From: Capnocytophaga canis
Lineage (GTDB): Bacteria > Bacteroidota > Bacteroidia > Flavobacteriales > Flavobacteriaceae
Direction of reading: 5' to 3'
DNA length: 64,000 nt
Assembly: GCF_000827555.1 (NCBI RefSeq)
Contig: NZ_CDOI01000090.1
Coordinates: 1-64,000 of the forward strand
Shown: positions 35,854 through 44,837 of the stretch, in pieces
How positions within the stretch are numbered: the first letter of the stretch is position 1
How the letters are laid out: every line of letters begins with the position of its first letter
Position numbers and translations under genes: made by a program
The notes under the pieces: generated by a model
The model's input: only the letters and a program-made list of their open reading frames with translations
Told to the model about the DNA's origin: nothing
The model's database searches: none

Positions 35854-37908
35854 ATGAACCCTCTCACACAAGAACAACAAGAAATAATAAACACCCTATT
35901 CTCTTTTCTAGAAAAAGAAAATGAGCATATCTTTATTGTAAAAGGAGCTGCGGGGTCGGGAAAAACAACTTTAATAAAGTACCTTATTGATAAATTAAAA
36001 GAAAATCAAAAATTGTTTAAAGTAATGGCTCCCACAGGAAGAGCTTCCAAGGTACTTCGTGATAAAGGTATTAATGCCTCTACCATTCATCGGGGAATTT
36101 ATAATTTTGAAGATGTTATCATTAAAGAAGTGGAAAATCCTGATGACTCGAAAAAATCATATCACTATATTTATCCACTTCATTTCCCGAATGAAAACGG
36201 AGAAATAGTAATCATTGATGAGGCATCAATGGTTTCGGATGTAGAAACAAAACACGAATTATTTACTTTCGGTTCAGGAAAATTATTAAGTGATGTCATT
36301 CAATATGCTAATTTTTCTAATCGCTATTCCAAATTAATATTCGTAGGAGATAATGCCCAGCTTCCGCCAGTAACAGACAATGAGTCGAAAGCGTTGTCTG
36401 TTGAGTACTTTCAATCGGAACACAAACTGAATGTTCAAGAAGCCGAACTAACCACCATTCATCGGCAATTAGTAGATAGCACAATTTTGCAGAACGCTAA
36501 TGAAATACGAAATTTATTAAAAAAGCCTAAGGAACAACGAAATACCTTTGAACTACTTATCAAAAATGAAGTAGAAGAAATTTCAAATATTGACCTTACT
36601 TCGCATTTCACCGATAAATTTCCAGAACCTAAAATCGGCAATGGGGTTATCGTATGTTATTCTAATCAAGGAGCTTATCAATACAATCAATCTATTCGTG
36701 AAAAAATATTTCCCAATAGCCCTAATGTGAGTATTGGAGATATTTTGATGGTTATTAATAACAATTATAATCAGGGAGTTTTCAATGGAGATATGGCAAC
36801 GGTTACCGAAGTATCTGCGGATGTAGAAGAAATAAAAAACATTCCTGTATATGAAAAAGGGAAAAAGATATATGTAAATTTTTCTTTCCGAAATGTAAAA
36901 TTGAAATTCCCACATCTATCAGAAGAAGTTTCCTGTAAAATCATTGATTCACTATTAAATTCTCCTTATAGAGACTTGAATGTTACGGAAATGAAGGCTT
37001 TGTATATCAATTTCGTAATGCGTTTTCGTGAAAAATACCCTCAATACAAAGAAGGTTCGCAGGAATTTAAAGAAGCTCTAAAAACAGATCTATATTTCAA
37101 TGCTTTACGCGTGAAATATGGCTATGCTATCACCTGCCATAAATCGCAAGGTGGCGAGTGGGACAGTGTTTATGTGGATTATTCGGGAAGAATTGGACTA
37201 TACGATGATGCCCTAAGATGGTGCTATACGGCAACTACTCGGGCAAAAAAAGAACTATTTGTTATCAATCCACCTAAAATAAATGGATTCCATCGCTTAG
37301 AAATAAGACCGATTACCAAAATTGGAAAAATTGGAAAAGAATTTTATCAAAACACACACACTTTTTCAACACCTTTTCACACTGAAAACGCACATATTGC
37401 ACTGCGTTTGAAATATCAAGAGGTGGAAAGTAAACTCCGTAGCACGCCTTTTTCCATTGATAGGATAGTCTCAAGCAACTATTTAGAGAAATATTTTTTC
37501 AAGATAGAAAATGAAATCATTCAGATAGATTGGTATTATGACGGAGCAGGAATATTTAAAACCTTACAAAATCGCCATTATGAAATTGAAAATCAACTTA
37601 TTGAAACACTTAACGCTCCTTTTTATCACGAATTTGCAGTGAATTACTCAACGGAAAATTCACTTTTCAAAGAATTATACAACCGAATATTAACCGCTTG
37701 TAGTGAATGCGAGGTTCAAATTACCAATATTGTGGAACACGAAGCAAATTTTCACATCAATTATTACCTAAAAACAGACGCAAAATTTGCCTATCTACAA
37801 TGTTATTTCACAAAAGATAAAGGTTTTACCTCGGTGCTTCCTTTTTCTGAACAAGGGAGCGAAGATGTTGAATTACAAAAGCTAGTGAATTTCATCAACC
37901 AAAATTAA
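35854..37908 (+). CDS. SF1 DNA helicase (RecD/Pif1-like)
   Basis: ATP-driven helicase of 684 residues. Motif I GAAGSGKTT at 31-39, a TGRAS motif (Ia) at 61-65, motif II DEAS at 122-125, motif III GDNAQLPPV at 165-173, motif V TCHKSQGGEWDSVYVD near 427-442 and motif VI CYTATTRAK near 457-465 are all intact, as in RecD2 and Pif1 relatives of the UvrD_C_2 group. A C-terminal region of about 200 residues (480-684) is unfamiliar and could bind a partner. It has its own promoter, and the next gene starts 6 bases on. It could act on the retron DNA, on invader DNA, or belong to a separate system. Confidence 0.93.
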   Translation: MNPLTQEQQEIINTLFSFLEKENEHIFIVKGAAGSGKTTLIKYLIDKLKENQKLFKVMAPTGRASKVLRDKGINASTIHRGIYNFEDVIIKEVENPDDSKKSYHYIYPLHFPNENGEIVIIDEASMVSDVETKHELFTFGSGKLLSDVIQYANFSNRYSKLIFVGDNAQLPPVTDNESKALSVEYFQSEHKLNVQEAELTTIHRQLVDSTILQNANEIRNLLKKPKEQRNTFELLIKNEVEEISNIDLTSHFTDKFPEPKIGNGVIVCYSNQGAYQYNQSIREKIFPNSPNVSIGDILMVINNNYNQGVFNGDMATVTEVSADVEEIKNIPVYEKGKKIYVNFSFRNVKLKFPHLSEEVSCKIIDSLLNSPYRDLNVTEMKALYINFVMRFREKYPQYKEGSQEFKEALKTDLYFNALRVKYGYAITCHKSQGGEWDSVYVDYSGRIGLYDDALRWCYTATTRAKKELFVINPPKINGFHRLEIRPITKIGKIGKEFYQNTHTFSTPFHTENAHIALRLKYQEVESKLRSTPFSIDRIVSSNYLEKYFFKIENEIIQIDWYYDGAGIFKTLQNRHYEIENQLIETLNAPFYHEFAVNYSTENSLFKELYNRILTACSECEVQITNIVEHEANFHINYYLKTDAKFAYLQCYFTKDKGFTSVLPFSEQGSEDVELQKLVNFINQN

Positions 37909-37914
37909 AAACTT

Positions 37915-39426
37915 ATGACAACCGTTACCGAACTCAGAAAAGCAGGAAAATTAAAAGAGGCTTGGGAGTTAGCAAATAGTCAATTAGAAAAAAATCCTAA
38001 TGATATTTGGGTTAAGAGAGATTTGGCTTGGGTGTATTATGAGTATTTGAAACAATACGCTTCTGTGCAAACTTTCACTCAATTCAATAAAATTATAAAC
38101 AAACTACTTGTTCTACAATTGCCTGAGGAGGAAAATATATTGTATGAAACGGTAGGTTGGCAATTTGTAAAAATAGTAAATAATATTTGTAGACAGGGAA
38201 ATATTGATTATTCAAAGATAAATACACTTTTTGAACATTGTAAATCCTTGTATTTTCAACAACCATCAGATTTGTACTCTGCTATACTAAAAAATTTTCA
38301 TAAGGCGTATAAAAACAATCATCAAAAATACATTGAATTTGTTGATTGGTGGGATTTAGATAATTTACAAGAGAAAGATTTTCAGAAAGAACATTATGAT
38401 GGGCAAGACATAGCTGCATTAGCTGACCAAGTATATTGTGCTTATGCAAAACATCTGTTGCCTTTCAAAAATATTTATCAAGAGACTATATTTGACAAAG
38501 AAAAAGCGGAGAATTTTCTGCCTAAATTAGAGGAAATAGCAGCCAAACATCCAAATTATCAGTACATTTCGTATTATCAAGCGAAAATACTTTTAGCTTT
38601 GGGAAATAATGAAAATATGCTTTCTGCCTTATTGCCCTTTGCTCGAAAAAAGAAAAACGATTTTTGGGTTTGGGATATTCTTGCAGATGCTTTTTATGAG
38701 GATAAGGAAAAAGTTTTTGCTTGTTATTGCAAAGGATTGCTTTGCCCTGCTGATGAAAAAATGACGACCAAACTTCGTGAAAAAGTAATTCCTTTCTTTT
38801 TAGAAAGACAACTTTTCAATGAAGCCAAAGCAGAAGTCGATACAATTATTAGGATCAAGAAAGCTAACGAACATAAAATTCCTGTCCAAATAAGCTCCTA
38901 TCAAAATACACAATGGTATCAAGGAGCTAATGCTAATCAGCATAACCGTTCAATATACCGACAATTTGCTACTTCTGCCGAAGATATTTTATTTGGAAAT
39001 CTTGCAGAAGAAGTAGTCATTATTGAGAATATAAATTCTGATAAAAAAATAGTGAATATAATCACACAAAATAGCGAGCGTCTATTTTTTAAATACGACA
39101 AATTTTTGAAAAATCCTCAAATAGGCAAAACTTATAAAATTCGTTTTACACAGAAAGAAATAAATGCCCCAAGCAAAGTAGCAACACTGTCAGAATATCA
39201 GGATACTAAATTAACCGATAGTTACATTAAAGAATTTTCAGGGAAAATAAATATTCCAAAAAATAAAAATTTTGGTTTTGTAGATGACATTTTTATAAAT
39301 CCACAACTTTTCCAAAAATACGACTTAACAACAGGCGATTATGTAACAGGAAAAGCAATACAAACCATTGATAAAAAGACAGGAAAACCCACTTGGAAGG
39401 TGTTTTCACTATCTAAGAACCACTAA
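37915..39426 (+). CDS. TPR protein with two cold-shock/S1-like domains
   Basis: A 503-residue protein. Residues 1-320 are helical repeats of TPR type, beginning LRKAGKLKEAWELANSQLEK (20 residues). Residues about 355-412 form one OB-like domain and 440-500 another. The second is close to a cold-shock domain: FSGKINIPKNKNFGFVDDIF (441-460), then INPQLFQKYDLTTGDYVTGK, with the aromatic FGFVDDIF strand that contacts nucleic acid. From memory, TPR proteins with S1/CSD-like domains are reported in 'TOTE' conflict systems next to helicases; this is not verified. It follows the helicase by 6 bases and closes the island. It may be an RNA/DNA sensor or adaptor for the helicase. Confidence 0.75.
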   Translation: MTTVTELRKAGKLKEAWELANSQLEKNPNDIWVKRDLAWVYYEYLKQYASVQTFTQFNKIINKLLVLQLPEEENILYETVGWQFVKIVNNICRQGNIDYSKINTLFEHCKSLYFQQPSDLYSAILKNFHKAYKNNHQKYIEFVDWWDLDNLQEKDFQKEHYDGQDIAALADQVYCAYAKHLLPFKNIYQETIFDKEKAENFLPKLEEIAAKHPNYQYISYYQAKILLALGNNENMLSALLPFARKKKNDFWVWDILADAFYEDKEKVFACYCKGLLCPADEKMTTKLREKVIPFFLERQLFNEAKAEVDTIIRIKKANEHKIPVQISSYQNTQWYQGANANQHNRSIYRQFATSAEDILFGNLAEEVVIIENINSDKKIVNIITQNSERLFFKYDKFLKNPQIGKTYKIRFTQKEINAPSKVATLSEYQDTKLTDSYIKEFSGKINIPKNKNFGFVDDIFINPQLFQKYDLTTGDYVTGKAIQTIDKKTGKPTWKVFSLSKNH

Positions 39427-39596
39427 ATTGACTTCCATACTTAAATCTCTATATAAACAAGTTATCTGTCAATCATTCCTTTAATAAGATTATTGAGCCG
39501 TGTTTTAAAAAGTATCATGACATAAAATACCATTCCACATTACCTAGATCAGCGATTTTAGTAGTTGGTAATTAATTCTAATCACTATACTAGTTA

Positions 39597-42083
39597 CTAT
39601 CTGTTTAGATAAGATTCTTTTGCTTTTTTGATTTGTACCAAACGATAGTTTTTCGTGGATATTGGAAAGGTTGCCAATTGGTTTTCACCGATTATTTTTT
39701 GTAATTCAATGATAACACTGTCGGCTGAATCTCGGTTTTGAAGCCCGTGAATTACGAACCACGTTTCCTTGACGTTATATACATCTTGTGAAATGCTGAT
39801 TTTATCTGAAATTACTTTCAGTTTTTCGACAAGTTGCGTCTTTATTACTTCTCTTCTACCTTGTGGAATATCCATCAAAACGACTTTCCACGAACTAGCC
39901 TTAGCATCATCAACAAACGATTCTTTCTCAACGTCAATTAGATTTTCTAAAAGCTCTTTAGCTTGATTACTTTCGTCCGTCTCAGGGTAGTTCATCTGTA
40001 TTTTTAAAAGCTCCTCTCGATACGGTAAGATACCTTCCAAACGAGCAACAACATTTGCCCGAAGCATATCCAGTTTTGAAGCCATAGCTGTTTCCCTAAA
40101 TGTGGTACCTTCCTCGTTCAATCGCTGTAAAACCTCGACTATTTTACCGTTATTAAACTCTACGGTAAGCTCTTGTAAAAACTGTTGAGCTTCTAAATCA
40201 CGTTGTTTTCGTGAGGTGTCATTCCCTTGCAGAAGCTGTGCATAATCTGATTGTGGATAACGTCCCAACAAGTGATTTTTCACAGTTTCCGCCTTTGGAC
40301 TATTCAAATATCGGTAATTCTTATAAAGTTCATAGAGCACTGCAGACTCAACAATTGGTTCTGGGTTAAATCCAAGTACTCGCTCCAATCGATCAATAGC
40401 CAACTCGCTATCATTAAATTTAGCTTTGTACAAAATCCCTAATTGAAGTAACGCCTGATTTCTATCTCTTTCCAAACGTTTTATTTCTTCCTCATTTTTA
40501 GGTAATTGTGATGAATAAAAATCGGGGGTTATATCTTTTTTAGGTACATTTTCCTCTCGCCCTGTGGTGGCTGGATTTATTTCTATTTCTGTTTGTTGTT
40601 TTGCAGACCAACGCCAATTATCTTCCAATTTTCGATTTCCCCAATACTGCTGAAATTGTTGCTTTCCGTAGGCAACCGCCATAGGATTGTAAAAATAAAA
40701 TTTTCCTCCTTTTGTCTCAGTCGCGTTTTGCAAAGAAAAGCCCATCCCTTGATTAACTGTTGAGGAACTCTTCATTTTTTGTTCTGTTTTTTTCTTTAGA
40801 GAATCAATATGTCTTTGAAAAAATGCAACTCTATCGCTATCCGACATTTTAATGATTTTCAGAATACTATCATTTTGTTTTACAGTATATTCTAATTCGG
40901 TGATTTTTGCTAAGTTTTCTTTCTTCCGTTCCACATAAAGATGTTCAAACGTATGCTCAGGAATATAAGCTAAGGTACTATCCAAATGGTGATATGCTCC
41001 TGTATAATCCTTCTGCTCAAAAAAAATATCTGCTAAACGTTCATGAGTTTTAGCTTTCAACGGATTATTTTCCTTATTATTTTTTAAAGACCTGCGGTAG
41101 TACTCAATAGCCATTCTCCTACTATTCTCTTCAATGAGAAAAGCGTGAGTGAAATAAAGTACGTCCAAATAATCTTTATGTTCGTACCGATTTTCTAATT
41201 TAGTCAAATACGTTAGAAATTCCGTTTTCTCCTCGGGAGTAAAATCTCTGTTACGAGCTTTTCCTGCCTGAGCCTCAACCCATAGTTTACGAGGAATTTT
41301 CCAATTTAGTTTCACAACCTTTTCAAAAGCTATCGTTGCAGAATCACGTTGCTTTTGGTGCTCATAGAGTTGAGCGGCAATAAAATAATATCTCCCACGG
41401 AGTGTTTTGCTGGATGTATATTTACCTGCTAAATAAAGTGATTCGGCTGCCTCGGGATACATTTTTTGATTGATATACGCCTGACCCAAAGTAGCATAGG
41501 CTTCAGCTCGATCTCTTTTGCGTAACTTTTCTTTAGAAAGTAGTTCATTCAACTTTTCAATAGCAATTTTATCTTTGCCTAAACGCATATTGGTCTTTTG
41601 TGCCCATATCGCAGACTCGTTAATGCGTTCACTCTTCCCATAATTAGTAAGTAGGTGATTAAACGCCTCCAAAGCTGGTAAAAACCGTTCGTTGTAGTAA
41701 CGAGCCTTACCAAGCAAGATATAGGCATCGTCAATCTTGTAGTTACGTTGTTCGCCTTTAAATACCATCGAGTGAAGTTGAATAGTTTTGATGGCTTTTT
41801 CTTCAGCACGTTCAAAATTTGGGTTCTCAACCCCTTCCAACTGAACTTTACCCGTCATACGTATGGGTTCTACTGGCAACAACTGACTGAAATCATCCTG
41901 ATATTGCTCATGCAACTGTTTCAACCCCGATTCAAAAGCCTCTTCTCCATTGAAAAGCACATTGTATTTGGTTACAATCGGCTGCATTTGTCGATTGTAA
42001 TAGGTATTTGCTTTGGTTGTACAAGCGTTGATTATCAATAAAATAGATATAAAAAAGACAGTATATATAAGACGATACTTCAT
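39597..42083 (-). CDS. sprE: SprE/PorW-type TPR lipoprotein (gliding/T9SS)
   Basis: Large periplasm-facing lipoprotein of 828 residues needed in Flavobacteria for SprB localisation and type IX secretion. The signal peptide ends in an INAC lipobox (residues 18-21), followed by the family opening ANTYYNRQMQPIVTKYNVLF. Repeated TPR units cover roughly 60-400, such as AYILLGKARYYNERFLPALE and AYATLGQAYINQKMYPEAAE. A long coiled section around 400-450 and more TPR-like repeats near 560-620 follow. Length fits SprE (about 860). It stands alone, transcribed away from the yceD-rpmF terminator. Assignment to SprE rather than another TPR lipoprotein is from the N-terminal pattern. Confidence 0.85.
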   Translation of the reverse strand: MKYRLIYTVFFISILLIINACTTKANTYYNRQMQPIVTKYNVLFNGEEAFESGLKQLHEQYQDDFSQLLPVEPIRMTGKVQLEGVENPNFERAEEKAIKTIQLHSMVFKGEQRNYKIDDAYILLGKARYYNERFLPALEAFNHLLTNYGKSERINESAIWAQKTNMRLGKDKIAIEKLNELLSKEKLRKRDRAEAYATLGQAYINQKMYPEAAESLYLAGKYTSSKTLRGRYYFIAAQLYEHQKQRDSATIAFEKVVKLNWKIPRKLWVEAQAGKARNRDFTPEEKTEFLTYLTKLENRYEHKDYLDVLYFTHAFLIEENSRRMAIEYYRRSLKNNKENNPLKAKTHERLADIFFEQKDYTGAYHHLDSTLAYIPEHTFEHLYVERKKENLAKITELEYTVKQNDSILKIIKMSDSDRVAFFQRHIDSLKKKTEQKMKSSSTVNQGMGFSLQNATETKGGKFYFYNPMAVAYGKQQFQQYWGNRKLEDNWRWSAKQQTEIEINPATTGREENVPKKDITPDFYSSQLPKNEEEIKRLERDRNQALLQLGILYKAKFNDSELAIDRLERVLGFNPEPIVESAVLYELYKNYRYLNSPKAETVKNHLLGRYPQSDYAQLLQGNDTSRKQRDLEAQQFLQELTVEFNNGKIVEVLQRLNEEGTTFRETAMASKLDMLRANVVARLEGILPYREELLKIQMNYPETDESNQAKELLENLIDVEKESFVDDAKASSWKVVLMDIPQGRREVIKTQLVEKLKVISDKISISQDVYNVKETWFVIHGLQNRDSADSVIIELQKIIGENQLATFPISTKNYRLVQIKKAKESYLNR

Positions 42084-42342
42084 TTTGACATTTTTACCAA
42101 GTCACGAAGTTACTATTTTTTCGGAAATAAAAAAGCAAAATCAGTCATAATATGTTGTTAAATCGAATTTACATATTGGCTTACAAGCTTTTAAAAAAAC
42201 AGTCCAGATACGTACTTATAATAGTCTATCTTTCGATTTTATGCTTAATCCTCTAATTCACAATATTCTAAAATATTTTTTACTTTAAACTCAAAAAATT
42301 TCTGCACTCTTCTTACTCCGCAGGATTATGTCATGTTTGTAC

Positions 42343-42371
42343 AAAAAAAAGGAGTGCCTCAGGCACTCCTT
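42343..42371 (-). terminator. Intrinsic terminator after rpmF
   Basis: AAGGAGTGCC (42349-42358) pairs with GGCACTCCTT (42362-42371) over 10 bp with a 3-base loop; on the minus strand a run of eight T follows (42343-42350). The rest of the 42084-42406 gap between sprE and rpmF holds no gene or other structure I can identify. Confidence 0.92.
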
Positions 42372-42406
42372 CCGTATCAAAAAATTTCTTATTATGAAAC
42401 AAAATC

Positions 42407-42601
42407 TTATTTGCTTTCTTCTGTACTGTCAATCAACACCTGACCACGATAGTATAATTTTCCTTCGTGCCAATGTGCTCTATGATACAAGTGATTTTCT
42501 CCTGTTATAGGATCTTTTGCGATTTGAGGAACAACTGCTTTGTCATGAGTTCTTCTCTTATCTCTTCTCGTTCTCGACTGTCTTCTCTTAGGATGTGCCA
42601 T
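42407..42601 (-). CDS. rpmF: 50S ribosomal protein L32
   Basis: Small basic protein of the large ribosomal subunit, 64 residues. It begins [19 protein letters not shown], the family signature, and ends with an acidic tail (DSTEES). The zinc-ribbon cysteines found in some bacterial L32 proteins are absent, as in other Bacteroidota. It follows yceD by only 3 bases, the conserved yceD-rpmF order, and is ended by a strong terminator. Expected high expression from the shared promoter at 43189-43218. Confidence 0.97.
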   Translation of the reverse strand: MAHPKRRQSRTRRDKRRTHDKAVVPQIAKDPITGENHLYHRAHWHEGKLYYRGQVLIDSTEESK

Positions 42602-42604
42602 TTC

Positions 42605-43147
42605 TTATTTTTCTTTATCAGTTATTATTATTTTTTTTAAACCTTCCCACCTCGGATCAACGATTTCCCTTTCGTCTACATCCCCTTTGGGACTTAATTC
42701 TTCCAATTTATCTAATATATCAAGATGTAATGTACCATTTTGAACATCCGGATGAACGCGTTTGGCAGGAATTGATAATACTACTAATTCATAAATGTAT
42801 TGAGCTACATTTACTTGATGTTCTCCGTGTGGTAGAATCAACAATTCATCGTCTTCGTCATTAAATTCCTCTCCAAATTTCACAACTAAGAACAACTCAC
42901 TTGCTACCTCCAAATCAAAAGGTTCATTGGATAAATCGCAATTCACATTGACTGTTCCCTCATTTCTAAAATGGAGTTCCAACAGATTTGACTTTTTGTC
43001 TAAATCAACCGTCACCTTTTGATGTACATCATTCACATCGTCGTACGCAAACAAATCCAAAAAACTTTTGTCTAATTCATAAACGAACTGATGTTTTCCC
43101 AATTTCAAGCCAGCAAAAGATATGTTGTATTTCTTTAACTTATTCAT
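42605..43147 (-). CDS. yceD: YceD family protein (DUF177)
   Basis: A 180-residue acidic protein linked to ribosome assembly; DUF177 proteins are encoded next to rpmF in most bacteria and in plants affect 23S rRNA processing. The start is the ATG at 43147 (MNKLKKYNIS); the frame reaches 43156 but only with a TTG. Conserved features are LHFRNEGTVNVNCDLSNEPF near residue 70 and the C-terminal VDEREIVDPRWEGLKKII. The fold lacks membrane segments. It is the first gene of a two-gene operon with rpmF. Confidence 0.93.
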   Translation of the reverse strand: MNKLKKYNISFAGLKLGKHQFVYELDKSFLDLFAYDDVNDVHQKVTVDLDKKSNLLELHFRNEGTVNVNCDLSNEPFDLEVASELFLVVKFGEEFNDEDDELLILPHGEHQVNVAQYIYELVVLSIPAKRVHPDVQNGTLHLDILDKLEELSPKGDVDEREIVDPRWEGLKKIIITDKEK

Positions 43148-43188
43148 TTTCTGCAAGTTTGATGAGACAAATAGTTTTTTAGCGTGTG

Positions 43189-43218
43189 CAAATATACAAC
43201 TTTATTCTGAATGGCAAA
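43189..43218 (-). promoter_or_regulatory. Promoter of yceD-rpmF
   Basis: On the minus strand TTTG (43215-43218), an 18-base spacer and TATATTTG (43189-43196). The start of transcription would be about 35 bases before the yceD ATG. Confidence 0.8.
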
Positions 43219-43311
43219 TATTTTTAATAAAAAAAGTACACACAAATTTACCTTTTAAGGGTTGATTCTTAAAACACAAGAAATCTACAGACTCAGTGGA
43301 ATCAGAAAAAA

Positions 43312-44370
43312 CTATCTCCCTTTATACATCTGGTCGTAATATTTTTGGTAGTCGCCACTGGTGATGGTATCTAACCATTCTTGATTTTGCAGATACCAAG
43401 CTACGGTACGCTGAATCCCCTCTTCGAACTGTAAGGAAGGCTCCCAACCAAGCTCTTCTTTAATTTTTGTAGCGTCAATAGCATAACGAAGGTCGTGTCC
43501 TGCTCGGTCAGTAACAAACGTAATGAGTTTTTCCGAGCTTCCTTCGGGGCGACCCAACTGCTTATCTACTTCCTTGATGATGACGCGTATCAAGTCGATG
43601 TTTTTCCATTCGTTAAAGCCTCCGATGTTGTACGTATCGCCAATTTTACCCTTGTGGAATATTACGTCAATTGCTCTGGCGTGGTCTTCAACGTAGAGCC
43701 AATCTCGCACGTTTTCACCACGTCCGTAAACGGGTAGCGGCTTATTACTGCGAATGTTATTGATGAATAAAGGGATTAATTTCTCAGGAAACTGATAGCT
43801 TCCGTAGTTGTTGGAGCAGTTGGAGATAAGTGTCGGAAGTCCGTAGGTGTCTTGATAAGCTCGAACGAAGTGGTCGGACGAGGCTTTCGATGCCGAATAG
43901 GGCGAATGGGGGTCGTACTTTGTGTTTTCTGTGAAAAGTGTGTTGTCCATCTGCAAAGCACCGTACACCTCATCGGTGGAGACGTGATAGAACAGCTTTC
44001 CGTTCCAATTGCCATTCCAAACCTCACGTGCTGCCTGTAGGAGCGATAGCGTACCCATAACATTGGTCTTTGCAAAGGTGAAAGGGTCTTTAATGCTGCG
44101 GTCTACGTGGCTTTCTGCTGCCAAATGGATAATTCCGCTGATGTTTTTGCTCTCGATGAGTTGCTTCATAGCCTGAAAGTCGCAGATATCAGCCTTTACG
44201 AACTCGTAGTTAGGTGATTTCTCTATATCTTTGAGGTTTTCTAAGTTTCCGGCATAGGTTAGTAAATCCAAATTGATGATTCTGTAGTCAGGATATTTGT
44301 TTACAAACAACCGAACCACGTGTGAGCCTATAAATCCAGCTCCGCCTGTTATTAAAATGTTTTTTTTCAT
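43312..44370 (-). CDS. rfbB: dTDP-glucose 4,6-dehydratase
   Basis: Second step of dTDP-L-rhamnose synthesis, dTDP-glucose to the 4-keto-6-deoxy sugar. NAD loop ITGGAGFIGSH (residues 7-17), catalytic HVSTDEVYGAL near residue 130 with the Asp-Glu pair, and YSASKASSDH with catalytic Tyr and Lys are intact. Length 352 is usual. It is the last gene of the minus-strand rhamnose operon, 68 bases after the four-helix-bundle gene that separates it from rfbD. Functionally it pairs with rfbA, rfbC and rfbD upstream. Confidence 0.97.
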   Translation of the reverse strand: MKKNILITGGAGFIGSHVVRLFVNKYPDYRIINLDLLTYAGNLENLKDIEKSPNYEFVKADICDFQAMKQLIESKNISGIIHLAAESHVDRSIKDPFTFAKTNVMGTLSLLQAAREVWNGNWNGKLFYHVSTDEVYGALQMDNTLFTENTKYDPHSPYSASKASSDHFVRAYQDTYGLPTLISNCSNNYGSYQFPEKLIPLFINNIRSNKPLPVYGRGENVRDWLYVEDHARAIDVIFHKGKIGDTYNIGGFNEWKNIDLIRVIIKEVDKQLGRPEGSSEKLITFVTDRAGHDLRYAIDATKIKEELGWEPSLQFEEGIQRTVAWYLQNQEWLDTITSGDYQKYYDQMYKGR

Positions 44371-44438
44371 TTGAAGTGTTTTTTAAGTAACCAAAAACCA
44401 ATTAACAAGTACCAAGTTAGTTTGATGTGTATTGATTT

Positions 44439-44789
44439 CTATTTTTTTAATTTCATTTTATTATAGATTGAAGCTAAAATATTCTTCAATTCGTTACTCT
44501 CCTGTTTTAAAGTTTCCCAATCTGTCTTTTCATTATGGTAAATTGCAATGATAATTCGTATCCAATAGTTTGTCTCTCTGATTTCTTTTAGGCATAATCC
44601 TATTTTATTAGTAAAATCAGCCTGTGACACTGCTCCTTGTGCTTCCTGATAATTTGCTCCTACTGAGGTTGCTGATTTTATCAGTTGGTACGCAATTACC
44701 TTGTATTCTTTTTCATTGGGCAGTTTGCGAACTCCGTTAATTACACGGATAGAAAAATTAAATAATCTGTCTTCTAATTCGTTTGCCAT
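44439..44789 (-). CDS. Four-helix-bundle protein (23S rRNA intervening-sequence family)
   Basis: A 116-residue all-helical protein of the family first found in 23S rRNA intervening sequences. The hallmarks are NFSIRVINGVRKLPNEKEYK near residue 10 and QLIKSATSVGANYQEAQGA near 36, then FTNKIGLCLKEIRETNYWIR. Function is unknown; such proteins form pentamers and are common as free-standing genes in Bacteroidota. Here it sits between rfbD and rfbB with no link to rhamnose chemistry, which suggests a later insertion that kept the operon intact. It has no signal peptide. Confidence 0.9.
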   Translation of the reverse strand: MANELEDRLFNFSIRVINGVRKLPNEKEYKVIAYQLIKSATSVGANYQEAQGAVSQADFTNKIGLCLKEIRETNYWIRIIIAIYHNEKTDWETLKQESNELKNILASIYNKMKLKK

Positions 44790-44837
44790 TTGTCGGTTGA
44801 TTTCCTTTCGGAAAACTTGTTTCTTGTTCCTTGTAAC

